The notes beneath the pieces are model-generated. The model was not told the origin of the DNA and ran no database searches. It was given only the letters and a program-made list of their open reading frames with translations. From positions 1,426,001 through 1,490,000 of the forward strand of contig CM066287.1 of assembly GCA_033816765.1 (NCBI GenBank): DNA of 64,000 bases, in the 5' to 3' direction. The DNA is from Nothopassalora personata. Taxonomy: Eukaryota; Ascomycota; Dothideomycetes; Mycosphaerellales; Mycosphaerellaceae. Position 1 is the stretch's first letter. Each line of letters starts with the position of its first letter. The translations under genes and the position numbers were made by a program. Of the stretch, positions 11,852 to 22,804 are shown piece by piece.

Positions 11852-12893
11852 TCAAAACAAGAACGGTATCATGCTTGCCTTACCCTTTGCCGCCGCGGCG
11901 CCAAACCGCTGCTCATACCATTGTTTCGTGCCAAAAGCCGTCACGCCAAGATTGACAGCAACGAAGACCAGCGCGCTGACCAAAGTGCAGTTCATCCAAT
12001 CTCCTTGTGGCGCAGCAGTAATGGCTAGCGAGAGGTATATCAAACACTCGGCAAAGTAGTGCGGTGTCAGAGATATGTTCCAGGCTGGATGCTCAGGTAG
12101 CCGGTACCCTGACTGGCCTTTCGTCTTCTTAACCTTCAGCGATGCAAGATATGCATGGCAGTCATGCTGTAGGCCGGACGCTAGGATGAATAAAATGATT
12201 CCGAGGAAGGTGCGTATCGAAGGTGAATCGATGGAGAAGTCTCGAGCCGAGGGGCTGTGGATTAGGAGATTTACTACAATCAAAGGTCAGCGTCCCTTGC
12301 GGCGTATCTATCCTGTTGACCATGTACCTACGACTCCCTTCGACCCAAACCGCCACACTCGTCGCGACGTAGAAGAAGATTCCGAGTGCCCAATGTCCCA
12401 CCCACATCTCAGAAGTCGAAGGCTTCGCTACGACCATGCACTCATACAACCTCCTACTTCCTTGTGCAAGCATCATGATCCAAACAACCATGGCCTGCCG
12501 GAAAGTCATGGACTTTGACCCAGCAGGGACGAAGTATGCTATCGTCCTGAAAGCTGGCCCCTTCACTAGGATCTCTGCAGCCCAATACAGCGACAGAATC
12601 ACCGAGATGGCGTAGAAGGACGTGAACCAGCTATGGGGAACTCGCATTGTCGCCGCGATATCGAGCGCCTTCACAATCGAACTCTTGTCCTTCGCTTTCC
12701 CTGTAACCTTTGCATTGCTGCTTTTGACATTACGCGGTCCATAGTCAAGGAAGCGCGAACGTGTGGCGGGGACAGCGAAAACTAACAAGACCTACCGTGC
12801 GTCAGTCGCTGCCGACTGGACTATGCTTTGTCTGCTGCTCACCGATGCGGCAGCGACTGAGTATGCGGCGCGTAGGAGGGATATGGCGTCCAT
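11852..12893 (-). CDS. DFG10: Polyprenal/polyprenol reductase, steroid 5-alpha-reductase family (Dfg10/SRD5A3)
   Basis: Exons on the minus strand: 12893-12843, 12791-12328 and 12254-11852, 305 aa. Exon 1 begins MDAISLLRAAYSVAAAS. The second intron border is my choice among alternatives: donor GTACAT with acceptor CCACAG keeps the frame, and a weaker pair would change about ten residues. The protein is hydrophobic with several membrane helices and carries family signatures: SWFTSFYAISV, an HDCHAYLASLK block, the LTPHYFAEC motif and the C-terminal WYEQRFG. The family makes dolichol from polyprenol for N-glycosylation in the ER membrane, and in yeast affects filamentous growth. It diverges from SPP1. 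Confidence 0.9.
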
Positions 12894-13271
12894 GTTCTGG
12901 TAGATCGCCCTGCAGACCCCGTTCGATAGCTCTTTCGTGTACTGTATATGCACCCCTCCCAAGCTCCCTTGCTCTTTGCTGTAGAGGACCTCGTGGTCTG
13001 CGGCGAACGATGAGGGTCGTCTCCGCCTCGCTCTCGTGCTGACTGCAGCATGTTATGTCAGTGGCATATGTTCCCGACCACGCGAAAGTGGGGCCCATGC
13101 GCCTTGGACCACAGCGACCAGTGTTTATGTTGCTTTCCAATCCATCATCCTCTTTCACTTCTCCCTCATAGAATCTTCTCCTACCATATTCCTCGCGCCT
13201 TCCTCCGTACCATATTTCTCACGTGTGGCGCCACCACCTAGCACCAGCAATGCCACAATAGCAAAGACACC
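12894..13271. promoter_or_regulatory. Divergent promoter of DFG10 and SPP1
   Basis: 378 bp between two divergent ATGs. Pyrimidine-rich tracts (CTCTTTCACTTCTCCCTC region near 13150-13170) lie upstream of SPP1, as is common for fungal promoters. No TATA box is obvious. Confidence 0.5.
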
Positions 13272-15617
13272 ATGGACTTCTCCAATCTTCTTAATCCATC
13301 GCCGGAAAGTGAAACTCGGCCAAGGACAGACACACTCCCGCCGATCCAGCAGGTGCCATCGAACGAAGACACCCGCACGATATCGCCCGTTTCTTCGCCG
13401 CCATCGAATCCGCCGAATTACACATACTCGAACGCAACAACGCAGCAGGAGGCGGCCCACGCACTGGCCAGTCTGTCGAAAAGCCCACCGCCTCCGTCCA
13501 CACAATGGAATGGCTATACCGCTCCTGATACCAATGCGTTGGAGAGACAGCGATCATGGGAGAGACGGCAGAGTGGCTTTGGTGATCCGACCCAACTGCC
13601 TCCACCTCCGATTGGTAGCGATGCGCGAAACATGAGCTCGCCCACACTCGATCAGTACCATGTTGCGTCGCGATCGCCAGAGCAGACACGGCAGTCTCTT
13701 GTCTCGCCTCCTCAGGCAAACTTCACTTTGCCGCCATTGCACGGTTTCGACCAGCCATCAGCCGAGCCGGCGACACGGCAGTCGCAAGTCGCGAGCCATG
13801 AAGTGAATGTGCAACAGAGGTCACATGGCGATGACTCGAACGCGCCTTCTGCTCTTCAAGCAAGTGTGCCTCAGGTGGAACCTTCAACCCAGACATCTTC
13901 CACCACGCAAGCCGCAGATACCATCTCAACACAGCAATCAAGGCCTCAAACCACGACTGCATCATCCCTAGCTGAAGAAGCATCCTCATCACCAGCAGTG
14001 ATCAAGCAAGAGAACATCAGCACACCACAACCATCGTCACCGGTTGACACTCGTCGACCGTCCGACGTGGATCAGAAAGCACCCAAGGCCGTCATTTCAC
14101 TGAAGAGCGAATATAGCATGTCGAAGCAATCACCTCTGCGCGAGTCGTCCGTGCCCATTCCCTCAACTGAAGATGCGACGCTCGAACAAGCCTCCTCGAA
14201 CTCGAAGAAGCGCCCAGCACCAGCCAGGACGAAGAAGGGTACCGCAAGCACGGTGAAGAAGGACAAAGCAGCGCCACCAGCTAAGAAGAGGAAGGTTGAG
14301 ATTAGGGAGTCAGGGACACCTTCAACAGCTAAGGGTACAAGCGCGAAAGGCCCACCGATGAACTCCTCGCCAGCACACTCGGACCGCTCGCAGTCTGCTG
14401 ACCGGGACGAGGTGAACCAAGATGAAGGCGAAGATATGGAGGGTCGTTCAGACGACGGTGACGAGTACTGCATCTGTCGCAAGCCTGATAATGGCACGTT
14501 CATGATTGGGTGTGATGGTCCTTGCGAAGACTGGTTTCACGGAAAGTGTGTCGGCATTGCGGAGCGCGACAAGAACCTCATTGACAAGTACATTTGCCCG
14601 AAGTGCACCGAGTCTGGCAAGCATGGCTTGACAACGTGGAAGAGGATGTGTAGACGTGGTGGCTGTCGCAACGCGGCGAGGATTGGCAAGTCTAAGAGTG
14701 GCAATGGCAGCAAGTACTGCTCGGATGAGTGCGGCGTGCAATACTTTAGGGATATGGTGGCGCGCAGCCGAGGGGCCGAGGAGACGGCTCAGAATCGTGC
14801 ATCGCGACGAAAGGGCAGCATCGCGGGTTCTGACTATCGACCTGGTGATGAGGATCTGGGAGCAAGAGGCGGTGCGCTGGCAGCTGGCGAGGTCAAGGCG
14901 CTATTGAACTCCTCGAAGACAGCAGACGAGTTCAAGAAGCTTGGCGACGGCGTGTTGAGCCCTCCCACAACGCCAGATGGGAAGCACGACAACAGCAGCC
15001 AATACACCGAAACAAAGACGCAAGCGTTACGACGCATCGAGACCGAGAAAGAGGAAGCACGCCATCGACATGGCCTACTTAAGGATCGCATGAAGTTCGT
15101 CACACTCGCCAAGCAAGCAGCAAGCCGCACGGCCATGGAGAAAGAGCTGAAGCCTAAGGACTACTGCGGCTACAACCCTCGGCTGGAGTGGACTAACGAG
15201 CAGTTTCAGACGTGGCGTAAAACCAAGTCGGCAGATCAAGCTTTTGAGCTGGACTCCCTCAACTTCGAGAAGAGCAGCAAGGAAGAGAATGGTGTTGATG
15301 CGGAAGATGAGGCTAGCCTCGAGATTTGCGATCGTAAGAAGTGCGCACGGCACCACGAGTGGAGCAAGCTGGCTGTGGACAGCCTGAGGTCTGAGATGAA
15401 CGACAATGGTGATGCCATGAGGAAGTTAGAGCAGGAGGAGTCGGACATTAAGGAGCGCGCCGCTCTGCGTGCGAAAGCGGGCAAGATCAACGGCGAGGGA
15501 ACGGTCGAGGTGCATAGCCTTGGCATCGCTGCTGAGACACCGCCTGATGCTATGGAGATGGAAGATCAGGCGAACGTTACGGGTGAGGTTGGCGAGCCTA
15601 TGGTTGCTCCGGCATAG
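13272..15617 (+). CDS. SPP1: Set1/COMPASS complex PHD-finger subunit Spp1 (CXXC1-like)
   Basis: Single exon, 781 aa, starting MDFSNLLNPSPES. Residues 1-390 are disordered and rich in Ser, Pro, Gln and Thr, with a basic stretch near 315-345. A canonical PHD finger follows at about 397-445 (EYCICRKPDNGTFMIGCD, then CEDWFHGKCVG and YICPKC). It is directly followed by a second Cys-rich segment (CRRGGCRNAARI to KYCSDECG), the arrangement of fungal Spp1 and animal CXXC1. The C-terminal third is helical and charged and includes a further Cys/His pair (ICDRKKCARHHEW). Spp1 reads H3K4me2/3 and helps Set1 methylate H3K4; in yeast it also tethers recombination sites in meiosis. Confidence 0.93.
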   Translation: MDFSNLLNPSPESETRPRTDTLPPIQQVPSNEDTRTISPVSSPPSNPPNYTYSNATTQQEAAHALASLSKSPPPPSTQWNGYTAPDTNALERQRSWERRQSGFGDPTQLPPPPIGSDARNMSSPTLDQYHVASRSPEQTRQSLVSPPQANFTLPPLHGFDQPSAEPATRQSQVASHEVNVQQRSHGDDSNAPSALQASVPQVEPSTQTSSTTQAADTISTQQSRPQTTTASSLAEEASSSPAVIKQENISTPQPSSPVDTRRPSDVDQKAPKAVISLKSEYSMSKQSPLRESSVPIPSTEDATLEQASSNSKKRPAPARTKKGTASTVKKDKAAPPAKKRKVEIRESGTPSTAKGTSAKGPPMNSSPAHSDRSQSADRDEVNQDEGEDMEGRSDDGDEYCICRKPDNGTFMIGCDGPCEDWFHGKCVGIAERDKNLIDKYICPKCTESGKHGLTTWKRMCRRGGCRNAARIGKSKSGNGSKYCSDECGVQYFRDMVARSRGAEETAQNRASRRKGSIAGSDYRPGDEDLGARGGALAAGEVKALLNSSKTADEFKKLGDGVLSPPTTPDGKHDNSSQYTETKTQALRRIETEKEEARHRHGLLKDRMKFVTLAKQAASRTAMEKELKPKDYCGYNPRLEWTNEQFQTWRKTKSADQAFELDSLNFEKSSKEENGVDAEDEASLEICDRKKCARHHEWSKLAVDSLRSEMNDNGDAMRKLEQEESDIKERAALRAKAGKINGEGTVEVHSLGIAAETPPDAMEMEDQANVTGEVGEPMVAPA

Positions 15618-16631
15618 GGCGTGGTATTGCTACGAGAAGGCAGGACGGCCGAAAATGCTGCGACAGCTACGCGTACCAGTTTCACGAAAGCTAGCATGGC
15701 TTTCTTGCTAGATTACTACTGAAACTCCCTGACAAGGGAAGAGCAGCTACGACGACACTATACCACCATATCATAGCTTTTAGCGATCACATGATGGACA
15801 TTGAAACAAGCCGACCGTTTCTGATTGCCAGGCCAGGAGGGGGTGGCGAGCTGACGCTTCGCATCATTGGCCAAGGCGTCCTGCTGCATGAGTTGGATCC
15901 CAGACCCATTGATCACGATTTCGAGAAAGAATACTGCTACCACGGGGTGGAAAATGTCTGCCTGACTGCCCTTGATGCCATCAAACTCGTAGCTCGGGAC
16001 TACGTCCTGCATCCAGGAAGCACAGACCCTTATGGCCGTGCTTAGGACTGATCACCAGCGGTCTCGGTGCCAATCAAGCTATGGTGCGCGTGAAGGAGAA
16101 TCCTACCTCCTTCTTAGTCGCTCCTTCGCAGACACGTGAGTGAGCTCAATAAACCACAAGCGAAGCTCGCTATGGACTTGTTGGCTTCACTTCAACACCC
16201 ACACCGAGTGACAGCAGCGGTCTGAGTAGGATGTAGGGAGAATCCGGACTTAAGAGACGCTCTCATGCCTTTTCAACAGCTCGGAGCACAATCGAGACCT
16301 CGGACAGCATGGTACCTGCCTCACAGGAAGAGTGTACGTTTTCCCTCGTCTCTTGGTCCGGCGGCTTCCGGCGGCTCGCAGCACATTGCTCACTAGGTCG
16401 ACTGTTGTGCGCATAGCACAGCATTGTCGAGATTAGCACCATTTTCGCGGCTGTTATTACTTCATCACTAGGCGTGTGATCGTCAAACGAGAGGAAAGAC
16501 CAGCTGGTCAGAAGGCATAAGAAAAGTTTGCATCATCTGAATTGCTCCAGCAATATACAAAGAGACATGCGAAGATTAGTCCAAACCTCAAGCAAGAATA
16601 CTGTATACAATCCTCTTGGAAATATATCAAT
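15618..16631. other. Intergenic between convergent SPP1 and the amidohydrolase
   Basis: About 1 kb. An 84-codon frame at 15791-16045 (+), starting MMDIETSRPFLIARPG, is the only candidate gene; it has no recognisable domain and overlaps an equally long frame on the other strand, so I do not call it. No tRNA or repeat seen. Confidence 0.4.
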
Positions 16632-18459
16632 CTACCCTCCCTTCTGATGCCTCATCCGATCAAACCTCACCACAGCCCCCAGCAGCACATTCGCCCCGTC
16701 CCCACACTGCTCCGGCGTACTGTACTCTCTCGGATTATGACTCACCCCCTCTCTACACGGGACGAAGATCATACTAGTCGGACAATGCTGACTCGCATAA
16801 ACACTATCATGCCCAGCACCAGACGTCATCAATTTTCCCCAGCTGCCGATGTTCTTTCCCTCAACGTGGCCGGCACCCAGCTCGTGCTCACCGCGGGCAT
16901 TGACACTGCAAAGAGCGGCGCCGGCGGCTTTGACGCAAGAAATGCAATCGATGTGGAAGTGGGTGGCGGGTGAGGTGAAGTCTGTACGCCACTCTACTGT
17001 GCAGTGGCGGGTGCTGGAGGCGGTGCCAAAGTCGTCTTTGCCGGCTGCGATCATGTTGAAGGCTTCGCGGCATTCGGACTCTACCTTTTCCACTGTCTCA
17101 TCGTGAGGGGAGCGGATGTCGAGGCTGAATTGAACGAAGCCTGGGACGGTGTTTGTGCTGCCGGGCTTGAGGTTTAGAATGCCGGTACTGGCGAGAGCGT
17201 TGTGCTTATGGGCGATCTTGTGGCTGGCGATGATCATCTTGGAGGCTGTGAGGAGGGAGTCTGCACGATGTTGAAAGCTCGTGGCGCCGGTGTGGCTGTC
17301 GAGGCCGTTCACGGTTAGGGTGAACCATTTGTAGGACTGGACTCCTTCGACAACGCCGATGCGGCGGTTCTCGGCTTCGAGGATGGGGCCTTGTTCGATG
17401 TGAAGTTCGAAGTGGGCGGCCATGGGCGTGCTTTTGTATGATGCAGGTATACCTCCAAGATAGCCGATACGTTCGAGCTCCGACTTCATGGTTGCTGTGT
17501 CGTTGGCTGGGATGACCGACTTCAGGTTATGAGCGTCTTCTATAGGGATGGAGCCTGCCCATACGCCGGAAGAGACCATTGACTTTGGGAAGCGAGCACC
17601 TTCTTCGTTCGTCCAGTTGACGACGCCGACAGGGTAGGCAGTCTCGACCCAGTTGTCGTTGAGGGTCTTCAGCATTTCCACGCCAGCACAGACACCAAGT
17701 ATGCCATCATAACGGCCTCCGATGGGTTGAGTATCCAGATGCGAACCAGCATATACTAAAAAGATCTGTCAGCCGTTGGGCCTTCACCACTTCTTAGAGC
17801 TGATACATACCTGGATGTCCCTCCTGCAACCCAGGTCTGACAGCAAACTGATTGCCCATCGCATCAACTGTGACTTTACAGCCCAGCACTTTGGTGGTCT
17901 CCGCAAACCAGTCTCGTGCTTGCTTATCAGCATCTGAAAGACTTAGTCGAGACATTCCAATCTCTGTGTCGCCACTGCCAGGAACACAACCGTTAGCTTT
18001 TAGCATCTGCAGAGCGATCTTGGTATCTTCTAAGTCTTGCAGATTTTGTACAGATCAGTTGGCTGTTCTTAGTATTCGTTTGTGACGTTTCATCATCAGA
18101 ATAAGATATATTGGTGTGTAAGTTTTGTCATCATTGTACGGTCGAGAGATGGTGCCATGGGATGCTCGACGCACGACTTGCTCGATTAGAAAGGCGTGAA
18201 GCGGAGAAAAGACTTACTCTCCCCATCGTTCCCCTTTGCCCCATTCCGATGTCGAATGAATATCGTTCATTAGTCGTTCCTGGTCGATCTTCAAGGACGC
18301 CAGACCGCGTTCATCCATTTCTGATACGGCGATTTGCGCCCGAGTAGACGCTGCGAACGTCCGTCGAGGCTGCCATCTTGTATGCGCTTTCCAGGCCGGT
18401 CGCGTCGTCGATGACAAAACGCGTGTCTTCGGTGTTAATGTGCGGACCGAAGTCGACAT
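16632..18459 (-). CDS. M20-family amidohydrolase (N-carbamoyl-amino-acid hydrolase / allantoate amidohydrolase type)
   Basis: Three exons on the minus strand, 18459-18218, 17974-17811 and 17755-16632, give 509 aa. Intron 1 is long (243 nt); its acceptor was chosen because it restores the family motif GERWG-DGDTEIGMSRL in phase. The first about 50 residues are rich in Arg, Ser and Thr and poor in acid (MSTSVRTLTPKTRVLSSTTR), suggesting mitochondrial targeting. Metal-site motifs are present: AGSHLDTQPIGGRYDG, NWTNEEGARF, HIEQGP and GAGHDS. The family hydrolyses carbamoyl or ureido groups in pyrimidine, hydantoin or allantoate breakdown; which substrate applies cannot be told from sequence. An upstream in-frame ATG would lengthen the N-terminus. 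Confidence 0.9.
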
Positions 18460-18993
18460 TTCGACAGAGACTGGACGTCGCGTGGGATTGCGCACGGAGC
18501 CAGATTCTTGGCACTGCCGAAGAAGTGCCTGTCGATGATATGTACAGGCAATAGTGACGATATGCACGTTCTCGAGCCAACTTAACAATTGCGCTGGTAT
18601 GATGATGAGACTTCGTACAGAATGTGCAACCACGAAGTGTTCGTGGAAGGCGCTCTTGGCAGAAGACTGTCGAGGCCGAGGCGGCATCGCTTCGAGGCTG
18701 ATCTTCACACTGTCGGCCAACACATCTGGAGACAGTGAGTATCACGAGCACAACACGATTGTAAGTCATACATTCACACGAGATGAGACTGTGAGATGAG
18801 AATCGCAAACACTTTCACCATGGATACACACCCGGCAAGACGCATGGGTTCTCTTGCTTAATCCTCTTCGGAGCCATGCCGCCATCGATGGTCTAAAAAG
18901 GTAGCGCTCCTCTTTTCATACCATTCCGCTGTCGTCGAAGCTACCGCATGCCACCTTACAAACAGCGTTGTGTCCACATCTTGCCTCGAGCCT

Positions 18994-19113
18994 CTACCAG
19001 TCGCCGGCTGGGGCGCTCTCCTCGGTTGGAGCAGTAGCAGCGTTCTCTTCCCAGTTGCCAGTAACAGGAGAGGCGGCATCTGCGACATTGTCGGCCCACT
19101 CAGTTCCCGCTGC
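18994..19113 (-). other. In-frame coding-like extension after the RPS10 stop codon
   Basis: Directly after the RPS10 TAG (19116-19114) the same frame stays open for 39 codons to a second TAG at 18994-18996. It reads AAGTEWADNVADAASPVTGN then WEENAATAPTEESAPAGDW. Codons are the GCC/GTC/GGC/AAC type used in the gene, and the acidic, Trp-containing, Ala-rich composition looks like a ribosomal-protein tail rather than a 3' UTR. Every GT donor in the preceding 60 nt has phase 1 while this frame needs phase 0, so splicing around the stop does not reach it. It needs stop readthrough, or is a recently lost C-terminus. Confidence 0.6.
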
Positions 19114-19749
19114 CTAAGAGGAGGCTGGTGGAGCGCCACGGCCACGACCGATTCCGCCACGAAACTCTGGGTTGAACCCACCTGGGGCGCCACCCTCCTT
19201 GTTCTCGCGGTCACCAAAGCCACCTTCACGGCGGCGGTATCCGCCCTCACGGTCACCACGGTCACCACGGTCACCACGTGGGCCACCACGGCCACCGCCA
19301 CGGCGCTCACGGTCGTCACCACCCATCATTCCGCGTGGAGGAGCGTGCGAGCGTTGCTGCTTGACGTGGGTTTGTGGGACGATCTCAGCTGGGAGGTGGA
19401 GCCACTCGCGGAGGTAGTCGAGGCCCTCTGGGGTGAGGGTGTAGTAATACCATTGCCAGGAGAACTGAGTCTTGAGGTAGCCACGGGAGGTGAGGGATTG
19501 GCAGGCCTTGACGACCTGGGAGATGTGTTAGGAACCGGTCATGAAGAATTGGTGGTGTGAAGCGCATACGTAGAGGTTCTTGGTGTCGATCTCGCCGTGC
19601 TTTGGCTGGTTGTAGTCCTTCTTCGCGACGAGCACACCCTCGCGGAAGAGGTACTCGTGGATCTTCTTGCGGTCGGCCTTGGGGATCAGCCTGTAGTCGC
19701 GTTAGTGTGACGATGATATAGCAGACACATTGAGTGCGTATGCTCACAT
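19114..19749 (-). CDS. RPS10: 40S ribosomal protein S10 (eS10), start codon split by an intron
   Basis: Exons on the minus strand: 19749-19748 (only the AT of the ATG), 19690-19570 and 19515-19114; 174 aa. Joining AT to the G at 19690 gives [20 protein letters not shown], the invariant eS10 start; no other ATG does so. The plectin/S10 domain fills residues 1-100 ([25 protein letters not shown]). The tail is RGG-rich ([12 protein letters not shown]) and ends [16 protein letters not shown], like other fungal and animal S10. It sits at the head of the small subunit near the mRNA entry region. Introns are 57 and 54 nt. It diverges from SUB2; the in-frame segment after its stop is listed separately. 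Confidence 0.94.
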
Positions 19750-20146
19750 CTTTACGGTGTTGACAGGGTGGTGAAGATGTGATTCTGTTGCTACAACGGA
19801 GCGTGCAAGAAGAAGTTTGGTGGGAAGCTGGAAATACATGAATTTGGTGTGTGCTTAGCGGGGCGCCATTTCGAGACTAGCGTTCTTGCCTCAGGACACA
19901 GCTTTGCGCGCGAACAGCAGGACGCGAGACCGACCACGTCTTCTCACCAGATCACTCACCTTCCATCAACACCACCACCACAACATCATCGCCGCAGCCT
20001 TTCCTCCGCTCGGCGCATCTCACTCCTCGACACTCTCCTTCTCCACCGCCTTTCTGCGACCACCGCCGCGCCTCACCGTTGGCCAGCGGATTCGACAGTA
20101 ACATTCCTCGAGGCTCATACTAACAACAACACGCACCACAACCAAC
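19750..20146. promoter_or_regulatory. Divergent promoter of RPS10 and SUB2
   Basis: 397 bp separating two highly expressed RNA/translation genes. Rich in ACCACC/CACC and CTTC tracts; ends with the SUB2 leader ACCACAACCAACATG. No certain factor site. Confidence 0.5.
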
Positions 20147-22127
20147 ATGTCTGCCGGCGAGGAAGACCTCATTGACTACTCCGACGAGGAGCTCCAGCCC
20201 ACCGACGGCGCCGCCACGACTGGCGCACCTGGAGCTGCTGCTAACGGCGAGGCCAAGAAGGGCGACCTGACCGTCTCTGGATCCGGCGCTGCGCAGGCCA
20301 AGGGCAGCTATGTCGGTATCAACTCCGCCAGTTTCCGCGATTTCCTCCTGAAGCCGGAACTCCTTAAGGCAATTACGGACTGTGGTTTCGAGCATCCATC
20401 AGAGGGTTAGTCATCTCCATAACATGCTGCTTTGAGCCTGCCAACGGTTTGATCGACCCATCGAGGAGCGTCCATCCATCTAGTCCATCAGAAAAGCGAT
20501 CAAGTAAGACAAGGAAAGCAAGCATGAGCGAAACCATCAAGATGGGCAGGCGCAATCAGCTCTGCAGCTGGCGAACCACTATCTGGAAGCACACGTGCTA
20601 GAGTGAGCCCTGCCAAGCGCACTCGAGGTCATATGTGCCACATTTGTGGTCGCATCTCCTCTGTTGTGCAGTGATGGTGGAAGCACACGGCGTAAAGTCT
20701 GTGCATGGAGGCCGCATCGTGGAAGTCGGGCGCTGGAAGGAGAGCCTCATGCGACAAGAGGTGGATCGCATCTATGCCTACGAGCATGTAGAGGCGTCGA
20801 AGGTGGCGGACAAGGACGATGGATGGACGCTTCAGACGCACCTGTTTTCGCACATACACAATGGACGAGCAAACTCTAACATCTCCCTCCAGTCCAGCAA
20901 GTCTGCATTCCTCAGGCCATTCTTGGAACCGATGTGCTCTGTCAGGCAAAGTCCGGTCTTGGTAAGACAGCAGTCTTCGTGCTGTCCACTCTGCAGCAAA
21001 TCGAGCCAGTGGCAGGTGAAGCCAGCGTGTTGGTCATGTGTCACACGCGTGAGTTGGCTTTCCAGATCAAGAACGAGTACGCAAGATTCAGCAAGTACAT
21101 GCCAGAAGTAAAGACGGCTGTCTTCTACGGAGGTACAGATATCAACAAGGACAAGGCGCTGTTGAAGGACAAGGAGACACACCCACATATCATTGTGGCA
21201 ACCCCCGGTCGTCTCAACGGTCTTGTCCGTGAGAAGGCTCTGAGACTCGGCAGCGTCTCTCGCTTCGTCCTTGATGAGTGTGACAAGATGCTTGATCAGA
21301 TCGGTGTGTCAACATCCAACCTCTACGTCAGGTTTCACAACTAACATGACTGCAGACATGCGCCGCGACGTCCAGGAGATCTTCCGCGCGACTCCTACTC
21401 AGAAGCAAGTCATGATGTTCTCTGCCACTCTCTCGCAAGCCACTCGCCCAATCTGCAAGAAGTTCATGCAGAACCCTCTGGAGATCTACGTTGACGACGA
21501 AGAGAAGTTGACCCTACACGGTCTTCAACAATACTACATCAAGTGTGAGGAGGGCGAGAAGAACCGAAAGCTCAACGACCTGCTCGACACCCTCCAGTAC
21601 AACCAAGTCATCATCTTCGTCAAGAACACGCTGCGATGCGGTGAGCTTGATCGTCTTCTGCGAGAATGCAACTTCCCGTCCATTGCTGTGCATTCTGGTG
21701 TCAGCCAAGAGGAGCGGTAAGCAACATCATTACCAAACGCGAACTGTGATTCGTCACTAACTATCACTGCAGTATCAAGCGGTACCAAGCATTCAAGAAT
21801 TACGACAAGCGCATCTGTGTCAGCACGGACGTTTTCGGTCGTGGTATCGATATCGAGCGTATCAACTTGGCAATCAACTATGACATGCCCGAGTCTGTCG
21901 AGAAGGGCGCTGACCCGGAGGCGAAGGAAGCTTTGGCCTCATCCGCCGACACATACCTCCACCGTGTCGGTCGTGCCGGACGTTTCGGTACCAAGGGTGT
22001 CGCTATCAGCTTCGTCACCAACGATCGAGATAAGAAGGTAATCTCCGAGATCGAGAGCAGGTTCGGAAAGGCGATTGACGAGTACCCAGAAGATGGCAAG
22101 GTCGACGTCAAGGGTGGCGACCAGTAG
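20147..22127 (+). CDS. SUB2: DEAD/DECD-box RNA helicase Sub2 (UAP56), spliceosome and mRNA export
   Basis: Four exons, 20147-20405, 20893-21303, 21356-21716 and 21773-22127, give 461 aa. After an acidic N-terminus ([13 protein letters not shown]) come the helicase motifs: Q-motif ([12 protein letters not shown]), motif I AKSGLGKT, Ia [10 protein letters not shown], Ib TPGRL, II as DECD (FVLDECDKM), [29 protein letters not shown] and [16 protein letters not shown] rather than DEAD is the Sub2/UAP56 hallmark. The protein promotes prespliceosome assembly and loads Yra1 within TREX. Intron 1 is 487 nt, against 52 and 56 nt for the others. The codon split over intron 1 is G|TC, which gives EVQQ. 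Confidence 0.96.
20406..20892 (+). other. Unusually long first intron of SUB2
   Basis: GT at 20406 and AG at 20892. Reading through it terminates at once (in-frame TAG just after the donor), so retention would give a truncated protein. I looked for box C/D snoRNA signals: one GTGATGG (about 20669) is box-C-like, but no matching D box or terminal stem was found. Confidence 0.75.
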
Positions 22128-22693
22128 ATTGCTTCATTCTGTGAGAGGCTGATACGGGTTGAACAGGCGTGGAAGGAAGCGGCAAGACTGATGATACCGC
22201 TTATTCATCGGTTGAGTAAAACGGGAAGTACTTTTAAAAAGTGATGAAGCTGGCATAATTTCTTCTCTGGCCCCTTTCCGACATCTGTTCCAGTATCCTA
22301 CCACACGTCTTCGACTGAATACAGCATGTCCTGATGGTCAACAACATGAGCCGGCAGACGAGAGGAGAGAGGACATGTTCGGCCTTGCCAAGGCGCCATT
22401 GTTCGATCAAAATACACCTGAGACACGACACTTGCGTTGGCCGCATCAAATAGATGAATACATCTTGGGTTCCTCCACCCTGTGTCATCGGACCTTGCAT
22501 CTGTAAAAATAATCGCCACTATAGGTGAAGCCTTTTGAGTGACACCTTGCCACCCGGAATGCGAAGCGACCGATGGCTAGTGACCTGCTCTTCGTCGGTA
22601 CTGTGTAGCACTGGCGTGAGTGGAATGTCTGGTCATCTGGTGCCGCCTTGCTGATGGAGATGCGGGAGGAGTTCTTCCGTCTTGTAGCGGTGG

Positions 22694-22727
22694 TATAAGA
22701 CTCACAAAAAGCATCTCCTCTCTGGGG
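22694..22727 (+). promoter_or_regulatory. Possible TATA box and CreA-type site upstream of the GH7 gene
   Basis: TATAAG starts at 22694, about 110 nt before the ATG, and CTGGGG (fits the CreA consensus SYGGRG) lies at 22722-22727. CreA repression of cellulase genes is established in ascomycetes; whether this single site works is inference, as six-base matches are common. Confidence 0.35.
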
Positions 22728-22804
22728 TGACCACCAAGCTACATTCATATCATCTGAGCTGGATCTCAGCCCTTCATCTCATTCTCTACGCTCCTTTACG
22801 CAAG

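Noticed and set aside
15791..16045. 84-codon frame between SPP1 and the amidohydrolase
   Set aside because: No domain, overlaps an equally long antisense frame, and sits in the convergent 3' region.
19114..19200. Alternative splicing around the RPS10 stop using the TTAG acceptor
   Set aside because: The acceptor looks good, but all nearby GT donors have phase 1 and lead to early stops rather than to the downstream tail.
18970..19560. 196-codon plus-strand frame across RPS10
   Set aside because: Antisense to conserved RPS10 exons; Thr/Val-rich text mirrors the RGG codons.
20660..20680. Box C/D snoRNA in the SUB2 intron
   Set aside because: Only one box-C-like motif; no box D or terminal stem found.
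20635..21111. 158-codon frame starting inside the SUB2 long intron
   Set aside because: It runs out of the intron into a SUB2 exon in the wrong frame; no homology or start context supports it.
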